This document shows positions 32,425 to 44,000 of a DNA stretch of 64,000 bases, piece by piece. Numbering within the stretch: position 1 is the first letter of the stretch; every line of letters begins with the position of its first letter. Both the position numbers and the translations under genes were made by a program. The DNA is from Lolium rigidum (taxonomy: Eukaryota > Streptophyta > Magnoliopsida > Poales > Poaceae). Where the stretch lies: positions 397,340,249 through 397,404,248 of the forward strand of contig NC_061510.1 of assembly GCF_022539505.1 (NCBI RefSeq), written 5' to 3'. Under the pieces are notes generated by a model. The model made no database searches, was not told the origin of the DNA, and saw nothing but the letters and a program-made list of their open reading frames with translations.

Positions 32425-35159
32425 TCACGCTTGTCGACGACGGCGTGGTGGTCTCTTCCTACCACCAGAAGGTGACCATGGATTTGGTACACGATGTTGG
32501 CGCAAACCTCGGCCGTACTGATTTTCCTCATTCTCTCGTACGTGTCTCATTTGGTGGTGATGGAGTCTGAAATACGAACCGGGATTCTTGATTTGGGGGA
32601 ATCAAACTAGCATTTGTGCCTAAAATAGAACCTCCAAAGAATTCTTCAACTATCCCAAGTAACATCATTGCGAGGTTGTTGGGAAGTGCTGCCGTAGTAT
32701 TGTGGTTCCATCTGCGTCATATCAGGCCATGTCGGGACAGAAGATTCCTGCGTATCGAACGGTTCCGTCAGAAACATGCACGCACTAATCATGTTCTGTA
32801 ATTAACATGCATTAACCTGAGTTGGGTATTGCGATTGCATGTGGTCACGACCCCGCTGATGGGGGCATATTGTGGCCTAAACCATCTCCCATGTTAGACC
32901 ACGTAGGGTCAACAGATTCCTGCGAACGTCAACGACATGTCATTAGTACGCATGTAAATAATCACTTGTTGGTAGGTAATATTAAATATGTGCATACCTG
33001 AGTGTTGAATCTTTGCGAGTATTCGCCTTCTGTGTAGGAGAATCGTTGTCCAGATGGATATGACGGAAAATGATCGTCCTCCTAATACAATTGGAAAAAA
33101 ATGTGTCATTGTTGTAAGTTCAGGAGGAATGTATGTGCAAGTTGATTACTCGTGTGGCGCCATGGCGTTGAGATATGTGTGCGGACTGTGATCGGTCTAG
33201 TAGAGATGAGTCGCGTCGTGGATTAGATGTATGCGAGGTAGAGGGAACTGGTACAGTCGGTGTGGCGGATGGATGGCTCACACGTACCATACTCGGTCTG
33301 TTCGACGGTGCCTCCGGCATGTCGAATGCTCGACTGACGACATCATCATGGCGGCTGCAACCAAGACGCCTAAGCCCTTTAATGGCAGTATTAAAAATAC
33401 GTTTTACCATGGATTTTCCCTCCGTACTATCCATGTTGGGCAAGTTCAAAGTGTCCTGGGCGTCCTGTGCGATCTGCCTGAACTCGTCAATCTGAATGGA
33501 ATAAAAAAATTAATATTGCCTATAAACACATATTTTCTTAATTACAATTATATAACAAGTACCGAAGTGTCACGCTGGTAAGCTGAGGCCCATGTGAGGT
33601 GTGTCGGACTCGATGGTGGGGGACCGGTGAGGAGAGTCCGTGTGCTAGCGCGATACCATTCATTATACGTTGGCAGTATCTCACCGTTGTACCGTCTGCA
33701 TCAGTGATAAATTACATTAGAAGGTACATGATGATAAGATGAATTAAAATATGTAATTACCTATTTTCACGTACTCCATCGGACTCTGCTTCATCAATCC
33801 ATTTCGTAATCCATGTTTGATTACGCTGACTCCAGTCGAAACAACTCGTGCCTTTATTGTCTTGTCTACAATTCAATAAATTTTATTAAATAATAAAATA
33901 GATTAATTGAAGTGCAATTCATTGTTTATATTACAGTGACCGAACTTACGTATGAACATCAGCAACAAGGCGTCTCGGTGATGGTGGGGGAATATCCTGA
34001 TGCATACCAAACTGCCGCATGACACGCTCTGGGTTGTATGGCTCAACCATCCAAATAAAGAGTAGGTTGCATCGTGTCAACCACAACCGTAGGTCTCGCA
34101 GCATATCTGGTGGTGGTTTAACAATACCCCAGACAATGTACACGTCATGTGATGTATATGGGTCCCATTTGACCATGGTCTCCTGTAGCTCCTCAAACTG
34201 TTGGTGGTATTCGGGGTAGCAACCGTGTGCTACATTATTTGACCACCTTTTTTTGCATGTACCCATCGACTTCCAAAAGTAAGAGGGGCATATTGTTCGG
34301 TCTGACCGCCGTAGGGGTGAATTGGTTTCAGGATGTGGGGACGCCCAACTGGTAGGTACTCCCACGACCATAGCTGAAGAAACTCTGCGCTTACAGCAAG
34401 TATATGTCCCTTTGAAGATGCCCTGGTTTTCTTTGTTGCATCACACAACCCCCTGTAGGTATACGCGAGCATTGCAGATCCAAAGCTGTATATAGGGATG
34501 GGTGGTGGAGGTGAATCTACTATGTTCTCGGCTATCTTAATAAGACCTGGGAGAACAATATCACCATGGGACGAAGGAAACATTATACCAAATAGGTACA
34601 ATAAATACGCAAAAAGATGTCGCCTCATGATCGCATCATCTGCTTCAGCTGGTAACTCTTGAAAATTATTGACCAACCAGCTTAGAGGGACCCCCCTTGT
34701 ACGTGACCCTCCGCGGCTCGTAGCAGGCACTGCCACGCCAAGACGGTCCTGTACCTCAGCCGGCCAAATACTAGAATAAGCGGCAGGGACCAAAGGAGTA
34801 CCCTTGATTGGCAAACAAGTGATCATGGAAACATCTTTCAGCGTAGTAGTCAGCTCCCCACAACTTAAGTGGAAGGTGTGGGTTTCAGGTCTCCAACGAT
34901 CAACAAGGGCCGATAGAAGAGATGGGTCTAGCGTGAACTTCTCCTTGCTCGATGTCAGCTTAGAAAATGGTAGAAGTCCATGGGCCCTGAGATGTTCCTC
35001 ATAAACATTGTTAACAAGAAACCTGTTCTTAATGGTTCGTACCCTGAAGGCCGTAGGTGGGTTTGAGTGTGCATTCGGGTTCAACCAGAGGTGGCAACGG
35101 TGTCCGTCATCGCAGGATCTTCGCAACAGGTCTGGCAAATCCGACATCATAAACTGCAT
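32425..35159 (-). pseudogene. Plant mobile domain (PMD) protein gene of the MULE
   Basis: A 309-codon first block (35159 to 34230) contains the PMD hallmark: residues 85-118 with WRPETHTFH at 89-97 and CGELTTTLKDVSMI following, then LPI. Later parts of the domain follow in a new frame (34371 to 33946: CYPEYHQQFEE, WDPYTSHDVY). A frameshift lies near 34290. Further exon-like blocks continue to a proline-, arginine-rich C-terminus and a TGA at 32425-32427 (QRNQTWITKWIDEAESDG near 33800; PTYNEWYRASTRT near 33650; frame 33449-33120). PMD proteins such as MAIN/MAIL1 silence transposons in Arabidopsis, and PMD genes are known in MULEs and Gypsy elements. What this one does for the element is unknown. 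Confidence 0.72.
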
Positions 35160-35306
35160 CCATCAATGGTATAATCATACATTCGTAAAAATTTAATTAT
35201 AATATGTATGCATTCAACAATACGATAAACATATAATAATACATTAATACATGTCTCTTTATTACAGCACACCAAACATACAAATATTTGAAAACAAAAA
35301 ATTACA

Positions 35307-37946
35307 TCATGTAGGGTTATTGTTGGTGCGGTAAGGGCATTCCCTTCGCGCATGACCGGGGCATCGGCAAAGGCGACAACGGCGAGGTTCTCCTGCCTGG
35401 CTATGATCCATGTCATTCCTATGACGACGAGATTGGCGTCGTCCCCTCGCGGTTCTCTTCAATGTCGGGTCCGGAACCCATTTGGTAGTTCTTTCTGGAA
35501 ACTCGTACCTATAGTGTCCGTTGAGTCCCCAGGTCCAGAACTCACCGTTCCAAGTTCCGAGTAGGTTCTGGATGTTGAAGTAGGGAGATATGTAGTTCTC
35601 CACGCTGATGTTCTGTGCTGCAGCCGCCCTAAGGACATGACTACATGGGTATCCTAAAAGCTTGGGCTTGTTGCAACTGCATTCACACGTGTTGGGGCCG
35701 AGTTGAACAGCTTGCTTTCTCGATCCTCTATGGTGGCCTTTCACATTCTTGGCTCGTACGTGGATTTCCCACTTATTATTAAGTGCATCAATTTGATGAA
35801 ACCCATGACTTTTGGATTTTTCAGCTTTCTCATCCAAATGTCGTTGCATCTTTTCAGACCATTGCTTGTTCATCACATACCGTGTGTTTGCGACCTGCAC
35901 TCTGTCTGCAAAGTATGACAGAGTCCGGTTCCAAGTTTCAGTAATCAGGGCTGTGATAGGGAGGGCTCGCACACCTTTCAGCACGCCATTGTAAACCTCT
36001 GACATGTTGCTGGTCATTATGCCGTACCGAGCCCCTGAGTCGTGAGCTTGCGCCCACTTACTTAAATCGGGGCAGTTCGATTAATCCATGTACTCAAATT
36101 TATTTCAGTCCTCCGGCCCCTCCGGTCTTCTCTCGGCGGCAAGGCAGCACTCTCGATTTCTTTGTTGATTCCAGCCCAAATAGCATTCATCTTCGCCTCA
36201 GTCTTCTGGCATGCACATCCTCTTAAATAGCTTGAACCAGTCCTTGTTCTTGAACTTTGAGTAAAAATTGGCAGCCAGGTGCCCGATGCACCACCTTGTC
36301 TCCGAGGTCGGGCCACCCCCAGAGAGGGTCCGATGAATTCTTGATTATTTCAAGAGCGCTCAAAAGGCCTGTGTTGCGATCTGATATGATGCAAACATCG
36401 GGCCGATCTATCACGACTCCCAGCTTCAAGCAACTGAGGAACCATAACCAGCTATCTTTGTTTTCACTCTCGACAAGTGCATAGGCAATAGGCAAGAGCT
36501 GATTATTTGCGTCAGCTGCGATCGCCACCAAGAGTGTGCCCTTGTACTTTCCTGTGAGAAAGGTACCATCTATTGACAGCACCGGGCGGCAGTGATGGAA
36601 TGCACGTATAGTCTGGGGGAATGCCCAGAATAAACGATCAAGAATTTCTTGGTTTTCCTCCAGAGGGTGTTGACGAACTCTCCTGACCACTTGAGTCCCC
36701 TGGTTAGTTGCTGCTATCTGATGGAGTAGTCTCGGGGCAAGATCATATGCCTCCTCATAGGTGCCATACAATCTCTGGAAAATCTCCTCCTTCGCCCGCC
36801 TTGCCTTACTAAAGCTGACCGGGAAGCCAATCAGATCTTCCGCGGTTTTTTGCAGCTTCTTTGTACCAAGGGTTATATCTTCTTCCACCGCCACTTGCAT
36901 GATATGTGATACATATTTTGCAGTGACGTTCCGGTGCTTATCGAGAGCCCCCAATTGCTCGCAGCTATGGGGTTCTATTTTTGAGATATGCCATGGCTGA
37001 CATACCCCAGGGCTCACCCGAGCGATAGCTCTCCCCCTGCAACCCTCCTCATTCAATTTGACGCATATGACTATCAGCTGCCTTCGATCGATCTGCTTCA
37101 CTCGTGTTGCCGAGATATGGCCAACGCATACCTCTTGATTGCTTGGTCAGCCGAGTCCTTATCTGGGAAAGTTTGCCCAACCTGCAGACTCGCCTCCCCT
37201 AGGCCTGGAACAGAGCGGAATTCATCGCTGATGGTCATTGTTTTTAAGAACTCAGGGTCCATTGGTGCCGCAACCGCCCTCCGAGAAGGACCGACGCCTT
37301 CTTCGTCCGAGGAGGATTCAGACGAAGAAGAACGAGCATCATCGTCCAACGCCTCTGGCAGTCCCTCCACACGCTCGCTAATGTCAACGAAGGCGGACCA
37401 GTATCCTGGCTCGGTAGCAAACTGGGCGACCATCTGCTCCGATGGGCCGGTGCTATGGCCTGCAGTCAGTGCCTCATGCTCTGATTGGCCTATCATGCCT
37501 GCTGCAGTCAGGACCAAATGCTCCGATTGAACGGTGCTCGGTCCTGTGACGATGGCCATCTCCTCTTCACCAGCGCCGGTACTACTTCCGGCACCATCAT
37601 CACCTGATATAAACTGAACATACACCATGGGCTCTCCGTACATAGCAGCACCAGGTGTGCTTGCAAACCTCATGTATGTACCCCAATTTCTATCACTCTT
37701 TACTTCCCGCAAACCCCAACGGGCAGGTGTCCCATCATTCCCTCCTACGACGATGAGAGCCTCAACGGTCATCTTCTTCCCACGCATCTCACGCCCAAAC
37801 TGTGCTCGGATGCATCTTCTAACATCCAAAAATTCTCTATTGACCATGTCTGTCACTACAACTTTCATCGAATCGCAGCGCGACACATCAACACCAGAAA
37901 ATTCGTCGCGTACGACGTCTCCATAAAACACTAACACAGTTTCCAT
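35307..37946 (-). pseudogene. MURA-type transposase of the MULE (frameshifted)
   Basis: In order: an N-terminal block with acidic linker (37946-37098) entering the MuDR-type domain (VGQTFPDKDSADQAIKRYA). Then, in another frame (37101-36223), the DDE catalytic domain with SIDGTF (Asp 178 of that frame) and CIISDRNTGLLSA (Asp 241). Last comes a block (36017-35307) with MTSNMSEVYNGVLKGVRAL, a SWIM zinc finger (CECSCNKPKLLGYPCSHV) and a CX2CX4HX4C zinc knuckle near the C-terminus (stop at 35307). The frame changes near 37100, 36310, 36205 and 36085, the middle piece being visible at 36316-36062. Splicing may explain part of this, but four shifts in conserved sequence point to decay. A TTTATAAGGC box (38931-38941, minus) lies about 1 kb upstream. 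Confidence 0.82.
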
Positions 37947-37949
37947 CGT

Positions 37950-38920
37950 ACCTACCGCACAACCATATTTTTAAAATTATATTAGTAAAATCGCAGCTGA
38001 ACTCATATTACTTTTTTCATAATTTATTATATCAATTATAACATGCACTTAATAATTTTTAATTATTAATTCCATACAAAATCTGGAATAAATTTCCATC
38101 CATAAGATAAATGTTCTAACATCAAATATAAGACCACATCATTTATACCTCAACTTGAAGATGACGGTTCTTCCAGTAATAAATTAGGCGCCACGAAATT
38201 CCCAAATAATGCAAATCGCCAACACCACAAGCGGTCCACTTCTATTACACCTGAAATTCATATTCAACAAATATATTTACAAATATTCGCATGTGCCCCT
38301 ATCTTTACAAATATATTTACAAATATTCGCATGTGCTACCACATGTAATACTACCAAATATTAATCCGCTGAGAATATGAACTCTACAAATATTATTGTG
38401 TTGCGACAGCCATAATATACTACTCTACAATGTTCTTTGCAACTAATCTACTCCCTCCGGTTCATTGCTTAAGGCGTATATATTCTGGCGCGATTATTAA
38501 GGAGTGATTAGCTGAAAAAATCTTTTCTTTCTTACCCCTACATGCATGCGCACAGCCTCCCTTAAATCTCTCATTACTTGCACAAACCACTCGTTTCCCA
38601 TCATGCATGCGGCCATACCCACTAACTACATGCGTAATCAGAGTCATACGAATTTTAAAATAACAAATGTCCTAATCACATTCTCTCTAATTACACGTGC
38701 TAATAATTAACATTCACAGCAAGAGGCAAAACATGAGAGACTTACTTTGATCTGTCTTCTCTGCAACTCAATCTGCTGCATCGTACACTAAACGTGTGTT
38801 CACATCAAGAGGCTAAAGCGAGAGAGATTGAGTGTTGCACGGTACGCTAAGCGTCTGAGTTTGCAGCGAGAGGCAAAATATGAGAGACTGAGTGACTGTT
38901 GCGCAGACGAAACACACTCA
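37950..38920. other. Non-coding right part of the MULE
   Basis: AT-rich. A direct repeat of TTTACAAATATTCGCATGTG lies near 38275 and 38313. A Stowaway-like end CTCCCTCCGGTTCATTGCTT is at 38453, without a partner. The minus-strand leader of the transposase should run through here. Confidence 0.4.
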
Positions 38921-38930
38921 GCCTTATAAA

Positions 38931-38941
38931 GAAAAGTCGAG
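38931..38941 (-). promoter_or_regulatory. TATA-like box of the right MULE transcript
   Basis: TTTATAAGGC on the minus strand lies inside the right terminal region and mirrors the TATA-like box in the left one. It would drive the minus-strand transposase. Confidence 0.45.
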
Positions 38942-39379
38942 CATCTTTCACAGGGCATATCGAAATCAGCGCCGTTTATCCACTGTTACAAATCTCAGTC
39001 TAATTTCTGTACACTGCAGTGCATCCATTGATAAAAACGTTGCAAACTTTCGCGAGCGGGAATCATCACAATCAACAAAGTCACATAAAAATGAGCGCAG
39101 TTTGTCTCTAATCGCCTCGGAATCAACGCCGTTTCTTTAGTCAGCGTCAGCAGCAGGCTGTCGGCCGGGGAGATTCCCTCGACGACTTGCCTCCACACGG
39201 TGCGGCGGCAGGCTCCACCTGGGGATGCCGCCCCATGCACCGGCGGCATGGCCCACATGGGCGGACGGCGGCTGACGGCGCGACGGACGGCGACAACGCA
39301 GGCTCACGTGCCGCCACCTGCTGCGGCGGCGGGTCCCTGCCGCCCCTCCCTCCGGCGGCAAGCGCCACGTATCGGCTGG

Positions 39380-39483
39380 GGGCGCTGCCGCCACGCACGA
39401 CGTGGTCCTTTTTGTCAATTTGCCTCACAGGTGGTCCTTTTTGTCAATGAATTGGGGCAGGTGGTCTCTTTTGTCAAAATTTC
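39380..39483 (-). repeat. MULE right terminal inverted repeat
   Basis: Inverted copy of 30887-30990; the outer 55 bp match exactly by eye. Followed by the 10-bp duplication. Confidence 0.85.
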
Positions 39484-39493
39484 GCTGCAAGTG

Positions 39494-39700
39494 CGGTTCT
39501 GGCCATCGCCTCGTCTTGATCCAGCGGTACCCGCGAGGCACACTAGGAGATGGGCAATGTTCTTGGCCTGCCTCTAGGCTCTAGGTAGTTGCAGCTAGAT
39601 TCTGTAGTCGGTCTCTCTGTTTTGTGTTGTGCACGTTAGATGCTCTACTATTGCAGTTGTGTTGTCGTGAAGTATGATGTTTAAATAGGTAGCAGAGTAC
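39494..39700 (-). pseudogene. Small glycine-rich protein gene, copy E, 5' part
   Basis: It continues copy E on the far side of the MULE. On the minus strand the promoter-like GTTTAAATAGG-type box (about 39678-39690) leads to a leader and the N-terminal region (NIAHLLVCLAGTAG, hydrophobic). The expected ATG is again AGG (CAGGCCAAGAACATTGC). The flank beyond the promoter (GTTGGAAGGATGTAAATGAGC) is the same as in copy B. Confidence 0.65.
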
Positions 39701-39736
39701 AACAACGAGGCTTGGCGGTTGGAAGGATGTAAATGA

Positions 39737-40046
39737 GCCTATTCAACGATGCTAGAGTCCTCAACTCTGTAGTCATGCTTCTCCTGAGATTCCTCTGGGT
39801 TGAGCGGAATGCTAGGGTTTTTGAGGGTACGGCTTCTACCGTTGGTCAGGTTCTGGAGGCGGCGCTCCAGGATTGGTGGCTATGGCTTTCTTGTAGGGGT
39901 GGGTCCGTCAGAGGTGTTGTGTGAGTGCTCGGCCACCTTAGGTGGTTGTTGGTGGGCGGGGTTTTGCCCGCGGCTTCAGTTGTATGATACCCTTCTATCT
40001 TAATGAAATGACACGCAGATGTCTTGCGAGTTCTCGAAAAAAAAAA
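39737..40046 (+). mobile_element. 5'-truncated LINE tail, plus strand
   Basis: The frame 39733-39924 (FLWVERNARVFEGTAST) is the extreme C-terminus of a LINE reverse-transcriptase protein. The end CTTAATGAAATGACACGCAG...TTCTCGAAAAAAAAAA carries a poly(A) tail at 40036-40046. The paralogous site after copy B (18430) lacks it. Confidence 0.75.
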
Positions 40047-40313
40047 CAATTTTTCTATAGATTTTTCAGCTAGTATCCATCTTGCTTTATTAATTTTTAC
40101 ACCCGCAAGATCGTATTGACCTGTTATGGAAAACAAAATCCTCCCGGAAATAGTGACACTTGGATATTTGAGTATTGCATTATATTGTTGAATTAGTCCA
40201 AATATAAGCCATTTAATTTACATGGTTAGAGACATTAGATTTTTTTTACTTACCATGCGTGTTTTAAGTTGATTAGTTCCAAATTTCTATGTCAGCTTGT
40301 TCCTTATAAAATG

Positions 40314-42453
40314 GCCTCTTTTACGGTACAATTTACTAGTCCTACGGACTTGTAATATTTTGGATAATTTACAAGGTAAGAAAATCATGACACAGATTTA
40401 GGTTGATTTGTTACCATATCTAAAGGCAATGGTGCCTCATCAAAATTTGATATACCGATTCTACTTACCAATCATGCATGTGACGCCATTGATTTCATTA
40501 CCATTTTGTTCACAAGATTTTAACAGACTCACACCTAGCACATGGACAAAAAATATGAGACCATTTTTCGGGTGCATGGTTGTTTCATGTTATGAGCCTC
40601 GGTTCAGAGAAACATGCACATGGAGTCTGCTATTATGTTGGATTTTTTTCTTACTAGTATGTTTTTCAGTAGATACTCCAAGGTTGCAAATGAAAATAAG
40701 CACATCTGCTTTGAAAAAAGTCAAGAAGATTTAATGTAAAATTTAGATAAAGTCTATTCACATTACAAGTAACGAAATCTGAAATGTTCTCCGTAATTAC
40801 AAAAATTTCGGCAATTTTGGTGGGTGCCAAAGTTTATCTCTATAAATATAGTTTTCTTAGTCCTAAGGGCACCAGCCGCGGCCCCAATCTGGAGTGGCAG
40901 GAGCACCGAACATGAGCCGTTGCCGACACCATGTCGTTTACCGACAGGCGGGCCAACTATATTGTTGGCATAGAGTTGGTCAGCCTAATTTAATGTCGGC
41001 CAACCAGCGTTCAACTTTGATTAATGCAGTGACGATTTCCCATAGGGTGGTAGGCGAGCCATTCTATCATTGATGTGGCTACCCCATGCGGCGGATATAA
41101 TGTGTGTTGCCGCCACCTCGCGTACCGTCGGTATTTAAATAGACTCTGGCGTGGCCTCCTCTCGCTCACATTCCCATAGCATACATCACACAACCTCGCC
41201 CACCCAAATCACTGGCTCAAACGCTAGTGATGCCGATGATGTCTGGGTGGTAATGGAAGCTGCAATGATGGTGCGGCGACGAACGGATTTGGCCCATAAC
41301 TTGACGGTTGAACATGTATGGATGCTCTATCAACACTGAGAGGAGGCAAACACGGATCACGCTGCCTTTTGTGGGATGTCAAGGACATGGAGCACTAATA
41401 TTCCTTCTTCTATATACGACGAGCTCTGAAGCTCATCCACCACGATGGCAGCCCGGTCCCCCGAAGAACAAGAACCATGAGGCTCGCGAACTCTAGTGGG
41501 GTGTTCCGGACGCACCCTCGACGTTGTCATTGCCCACATCTAGGGCGGTAGAGAGCATCTTCCTCCTCCACTTCCCTCACCACCTCATGCACCGACATGA
41601 TGGGCTTCGAAGAGGATGAGGTCATCGTCCTTGGGGACGCTTACTTGTCCTCGGCTCTGCAGATCCCACCATTTGTCATTGGCGGACCCCCGGAGCCAGG
41701 CGTTGTTGCGTGCCGCTGACGTCCCCAACGACAACAAAGGCTTGCACTCGCCCTCAAAGAACTGCGCAACGACCTGAGAGCGATGGTGGTGCCCTTATCT
41801 AGCGGCTTTGTATGGTCAACACGTGAGATGGGAAACTACGTCGACCTCAACAGCGACGACAACTGCTCGGGACAGGGAGGAGGAGAAGCTCGACTACAGC
41901 TTGTTCTTCTACCAGCGTCGCAATGATGGGCTTTAATTTAGTTTAGGTTTAAATTTTAGTTTAATTTATTCAAGTTTGTAAAATATAACAAAATATGAAT
42001 TTTTTTCTCTAAAAGCATGCAGGAAAATTATTGTCATTCTGATTATTTTTTAGACTCATATGAACAATTTTAAAAAACTGACCAAGTTCCCGTTATAAAA
42101 TTTGGGCACTCCATTTGTACTTTTCTCCACTCTCATTGGTGATATAATTTTTTTTCTCTATGAACCATAAAGAGATTCAAATTCTATGGCCACATACACA
42201 ACACGTACGGATTGTTAGTAAATAAAGGAATACAATAAATAAAGTATCATAAGGTTCTCTAAAAAAAGCTATTACAAGGAATGTAAAGAAAATGAATTTT
42301 TTTGTTAGATGGGTCTACATTTTTTGCGCCTGCCAAATCTGCACTCGCGTGGAAAAATACTAGTCTTCAAGACAACTAGTATCGATCAAACTGGACCGTC
42401 GGATCTGTTAATTGGACGGTTAATTATTTCCAGTCCCTACCGTAAAAAGCCTC
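40314..42453 (+). mobile_element. Mutator-like element with captured gene-like sequence
   Basis: The left GCCTCTTTTACGGTA and the right (minus) GAGGCTTTTTACGGTA form short inverted ends. Nine-bp flanks TATAAAATG (40305-40313) and TATAAAATA (42454-42462) differ at one base. The paralogous site at about 18700 is empty. The interior is AT-rich at both ends and GC-rich in the middle (40865-41940), where a TATA-like TATTTAAATAG and coding-like sequence lie. No transposase is present. This is the pattern of a Pack-MULE. Confidence 0.65.
41127..41939 (+). pseudogene. Captured gene fragment inside the Mutator-like element
   Basis: After GGTATTTAAATAG (41128-41140) the GC-rich sequence reads in pieces: DADDVWVVMEAAMMVRRRTD with LTVEHVWMLYQH up to a stop near 41339. 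The 3' end near 41880-41936 reads EKLDYSLFFYQRRNDGL and a stop in another frame. The pieces do not join in one frame. I do not know the protein; its acidic, serine-rich middle part and short aromatic C-terminus recall conserved grass proteins of unknown function. Confidence 0.4.
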
Positions 42454-42469
42454 TATAAAATAGCTACTA

Positions 42470-42939
42470 CGGGTTGTTTTCGATGTGGAGGATGAGGATG
42501 AACCTTGTCCATTGGAAAGATGGACATAGACGTTGTTTATCTATTGCTACTGGTTTGTAAAAAAATAGCTTTTTAAACAATAAACCGACCACTATAGTAC
42601 CACCGATGAATCGCATGCATGTTCATTATTGGATTGCCATCTATATGTTTGTTCGAGTGTGGCATTTTTCCTCCCGAGCCAATTTTTTTTTTCTTTTCCT
42701 GTGGATATATAGATGTGTAAACCTTCCATTAAATAGTACATTTCATTTTCGTGTGAACACTCAAATATATAACTGAAGAAAGATAAAACAAACTCTATTT
42801 ATCTTCACTCATCTCTGTGTGTGCGCGCACGCTGGGCGCGGATGTGTTTAGAAATCACTAAAATAGTTTGTACATATATACTCTGTTCCGAAAAATAAGT
42901 TTATTAAGACACTCCTTTGACCAAGAATTGCTTGAGATA
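42470..42939. repeat. Paralogous flank of the small-gene unit, second copy
   Basis: It aligns with 18710-19370 (without the MITE): CCGACCAC(C/T)ATAGTACCAC, ATTGGATTGCCATCTATRT, AACTGAAGAAAGA. It ends at the retroposon insertion at about 42940. Confidence 0.65.
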
Positions 42940-44000
42940 TGTTTTTGATAAAGAGAATATATTAATATCGGGAGATACCAATTATACACAGCCTCTGCAA
43001 TAACGCAATACCATAATGGCAGTACGGATGCACGCAGCTAAAAAAGAAAAAATGAGCATTGAAATAAAAAGCTCCGCTACGGTATTCCAGCCTTAGCAGG
43101 AACAACACAACCACCGCCAAAACAACACCTGAAAATTTTAGGCACTACAAAGGCGATGCCTCCAAGAAGGAAACAATGCACTAACTTCATCGTTGCCCGA
43201 TCAAAAGATCTCAGGTTTTCACCCTGTCTTCAACAAGACCATTGACATGCACAACCAATTAAGGCCAGACCTTAAATTTTCACCTTGAAGGTAAGACTCT
43301 GAACTTGCCGCCCACGCTTGCATACTGCTGCTGCGAAACCCAGAGCACTAAGCAAGTCCCTCAGCACCACGCAGTCTCGGACATCCATTGCCAGTCCTCC
43401 AAACATGTCTTCATGATATTCTCCGCCTCTGATTTCACCATGGATCAGAATATCATCTGATAACAACATAGAATAGAGCTTCGCGCCGCTCCCTCCAGAA
43501 CCAACCAAACGGCCGGAATAAAAGCATGGGTGCGCACGATCGAACCAATACAGCAAACTCCAGGCATAATATGCATTGTTACACTTGCTGGCGGAGCTTT
43601 CCAGAACTCAGCATTCCGTCCAGAAGAAGAAGAACCGACCTTAGGAAGTTCACCATCTTCGCAGAAGAGAAACCAAGGGCAACCACCTTTATTAGGAAGA
43701 TTGGTATGCCCCCACGCCGCTGCCCGCCGGTCGACCCCATCGGAAAGAGCAGGCTGCCACCAGCCACAGACCCATCGAGGAGACGTTCGTCGCCACCCCC
43801 AACCGAAGAAGGGCACCATCGAGAGCCGTCGGGGAGGATTTTGGCGCCGAAAGCCCGTAGATCACCGCTGAGCGCAGCTGCGCCTCCAAGGATGTTGGAG
43901 CAACCCCGGCAGCGGCAGAGAGGAGGGGAGGCGGGAGGGAGGCGGCCGGCCCGGCGGCTAGTGTTTCTACCGCCCGAGTCGCCCGTGCGGGGATGACCCT
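42940..44000 (-). mobile_element. Polyadenylated retroposon, most complete copy (copy 3)
   Basis: The flanks TTGAGAT (42933-42939) and CGAGAT (44001-44006) match the uninterrupted CTTGAGATGAATACAACG at 19368-19385, so about 1.06 kb was inserted here. On the minus strand it has a GC-rich 5' part (43700-44000), a middle shared with copies 1 and 2, and an A-rich 3' end after a CAGAGGCTGTGTATAATTGG phrase like those ending LINEs. The ORFs (43272-43556, 43445-43819) overlap in different frames and match no family I know. It is probably mobilised in trans by LINE proteins. Confidence 0.6.

Larger units (their letters stand above)
30887..39483. mobile_element. Three-gene Mutator-like element (MULE) with intact ends
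   Basis: The left end GAAATTTTGACAAAAGAGA and the right end on the minus strand are identical over about 55 bp and similar over several hundred (CGACACGTGG, GCCGCCGG, GCCCGCCGCCG). The target duplication GCTGCAAGTG is perfect and 10 bp long (30877-30886 and 39484-39493), in the Mutator range. Length 8597 bp. It carries a GRF-type zinc-finger gene on the plus strand behind the left end, and a plant-mobile-domain gene and a MURA-type transposase on the minus strand behind the right end. Copy B of the small host gene gives the empty site. All three genes have frameshifts, so this copy is probably no longer autonomous. Confidence 0.92.
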
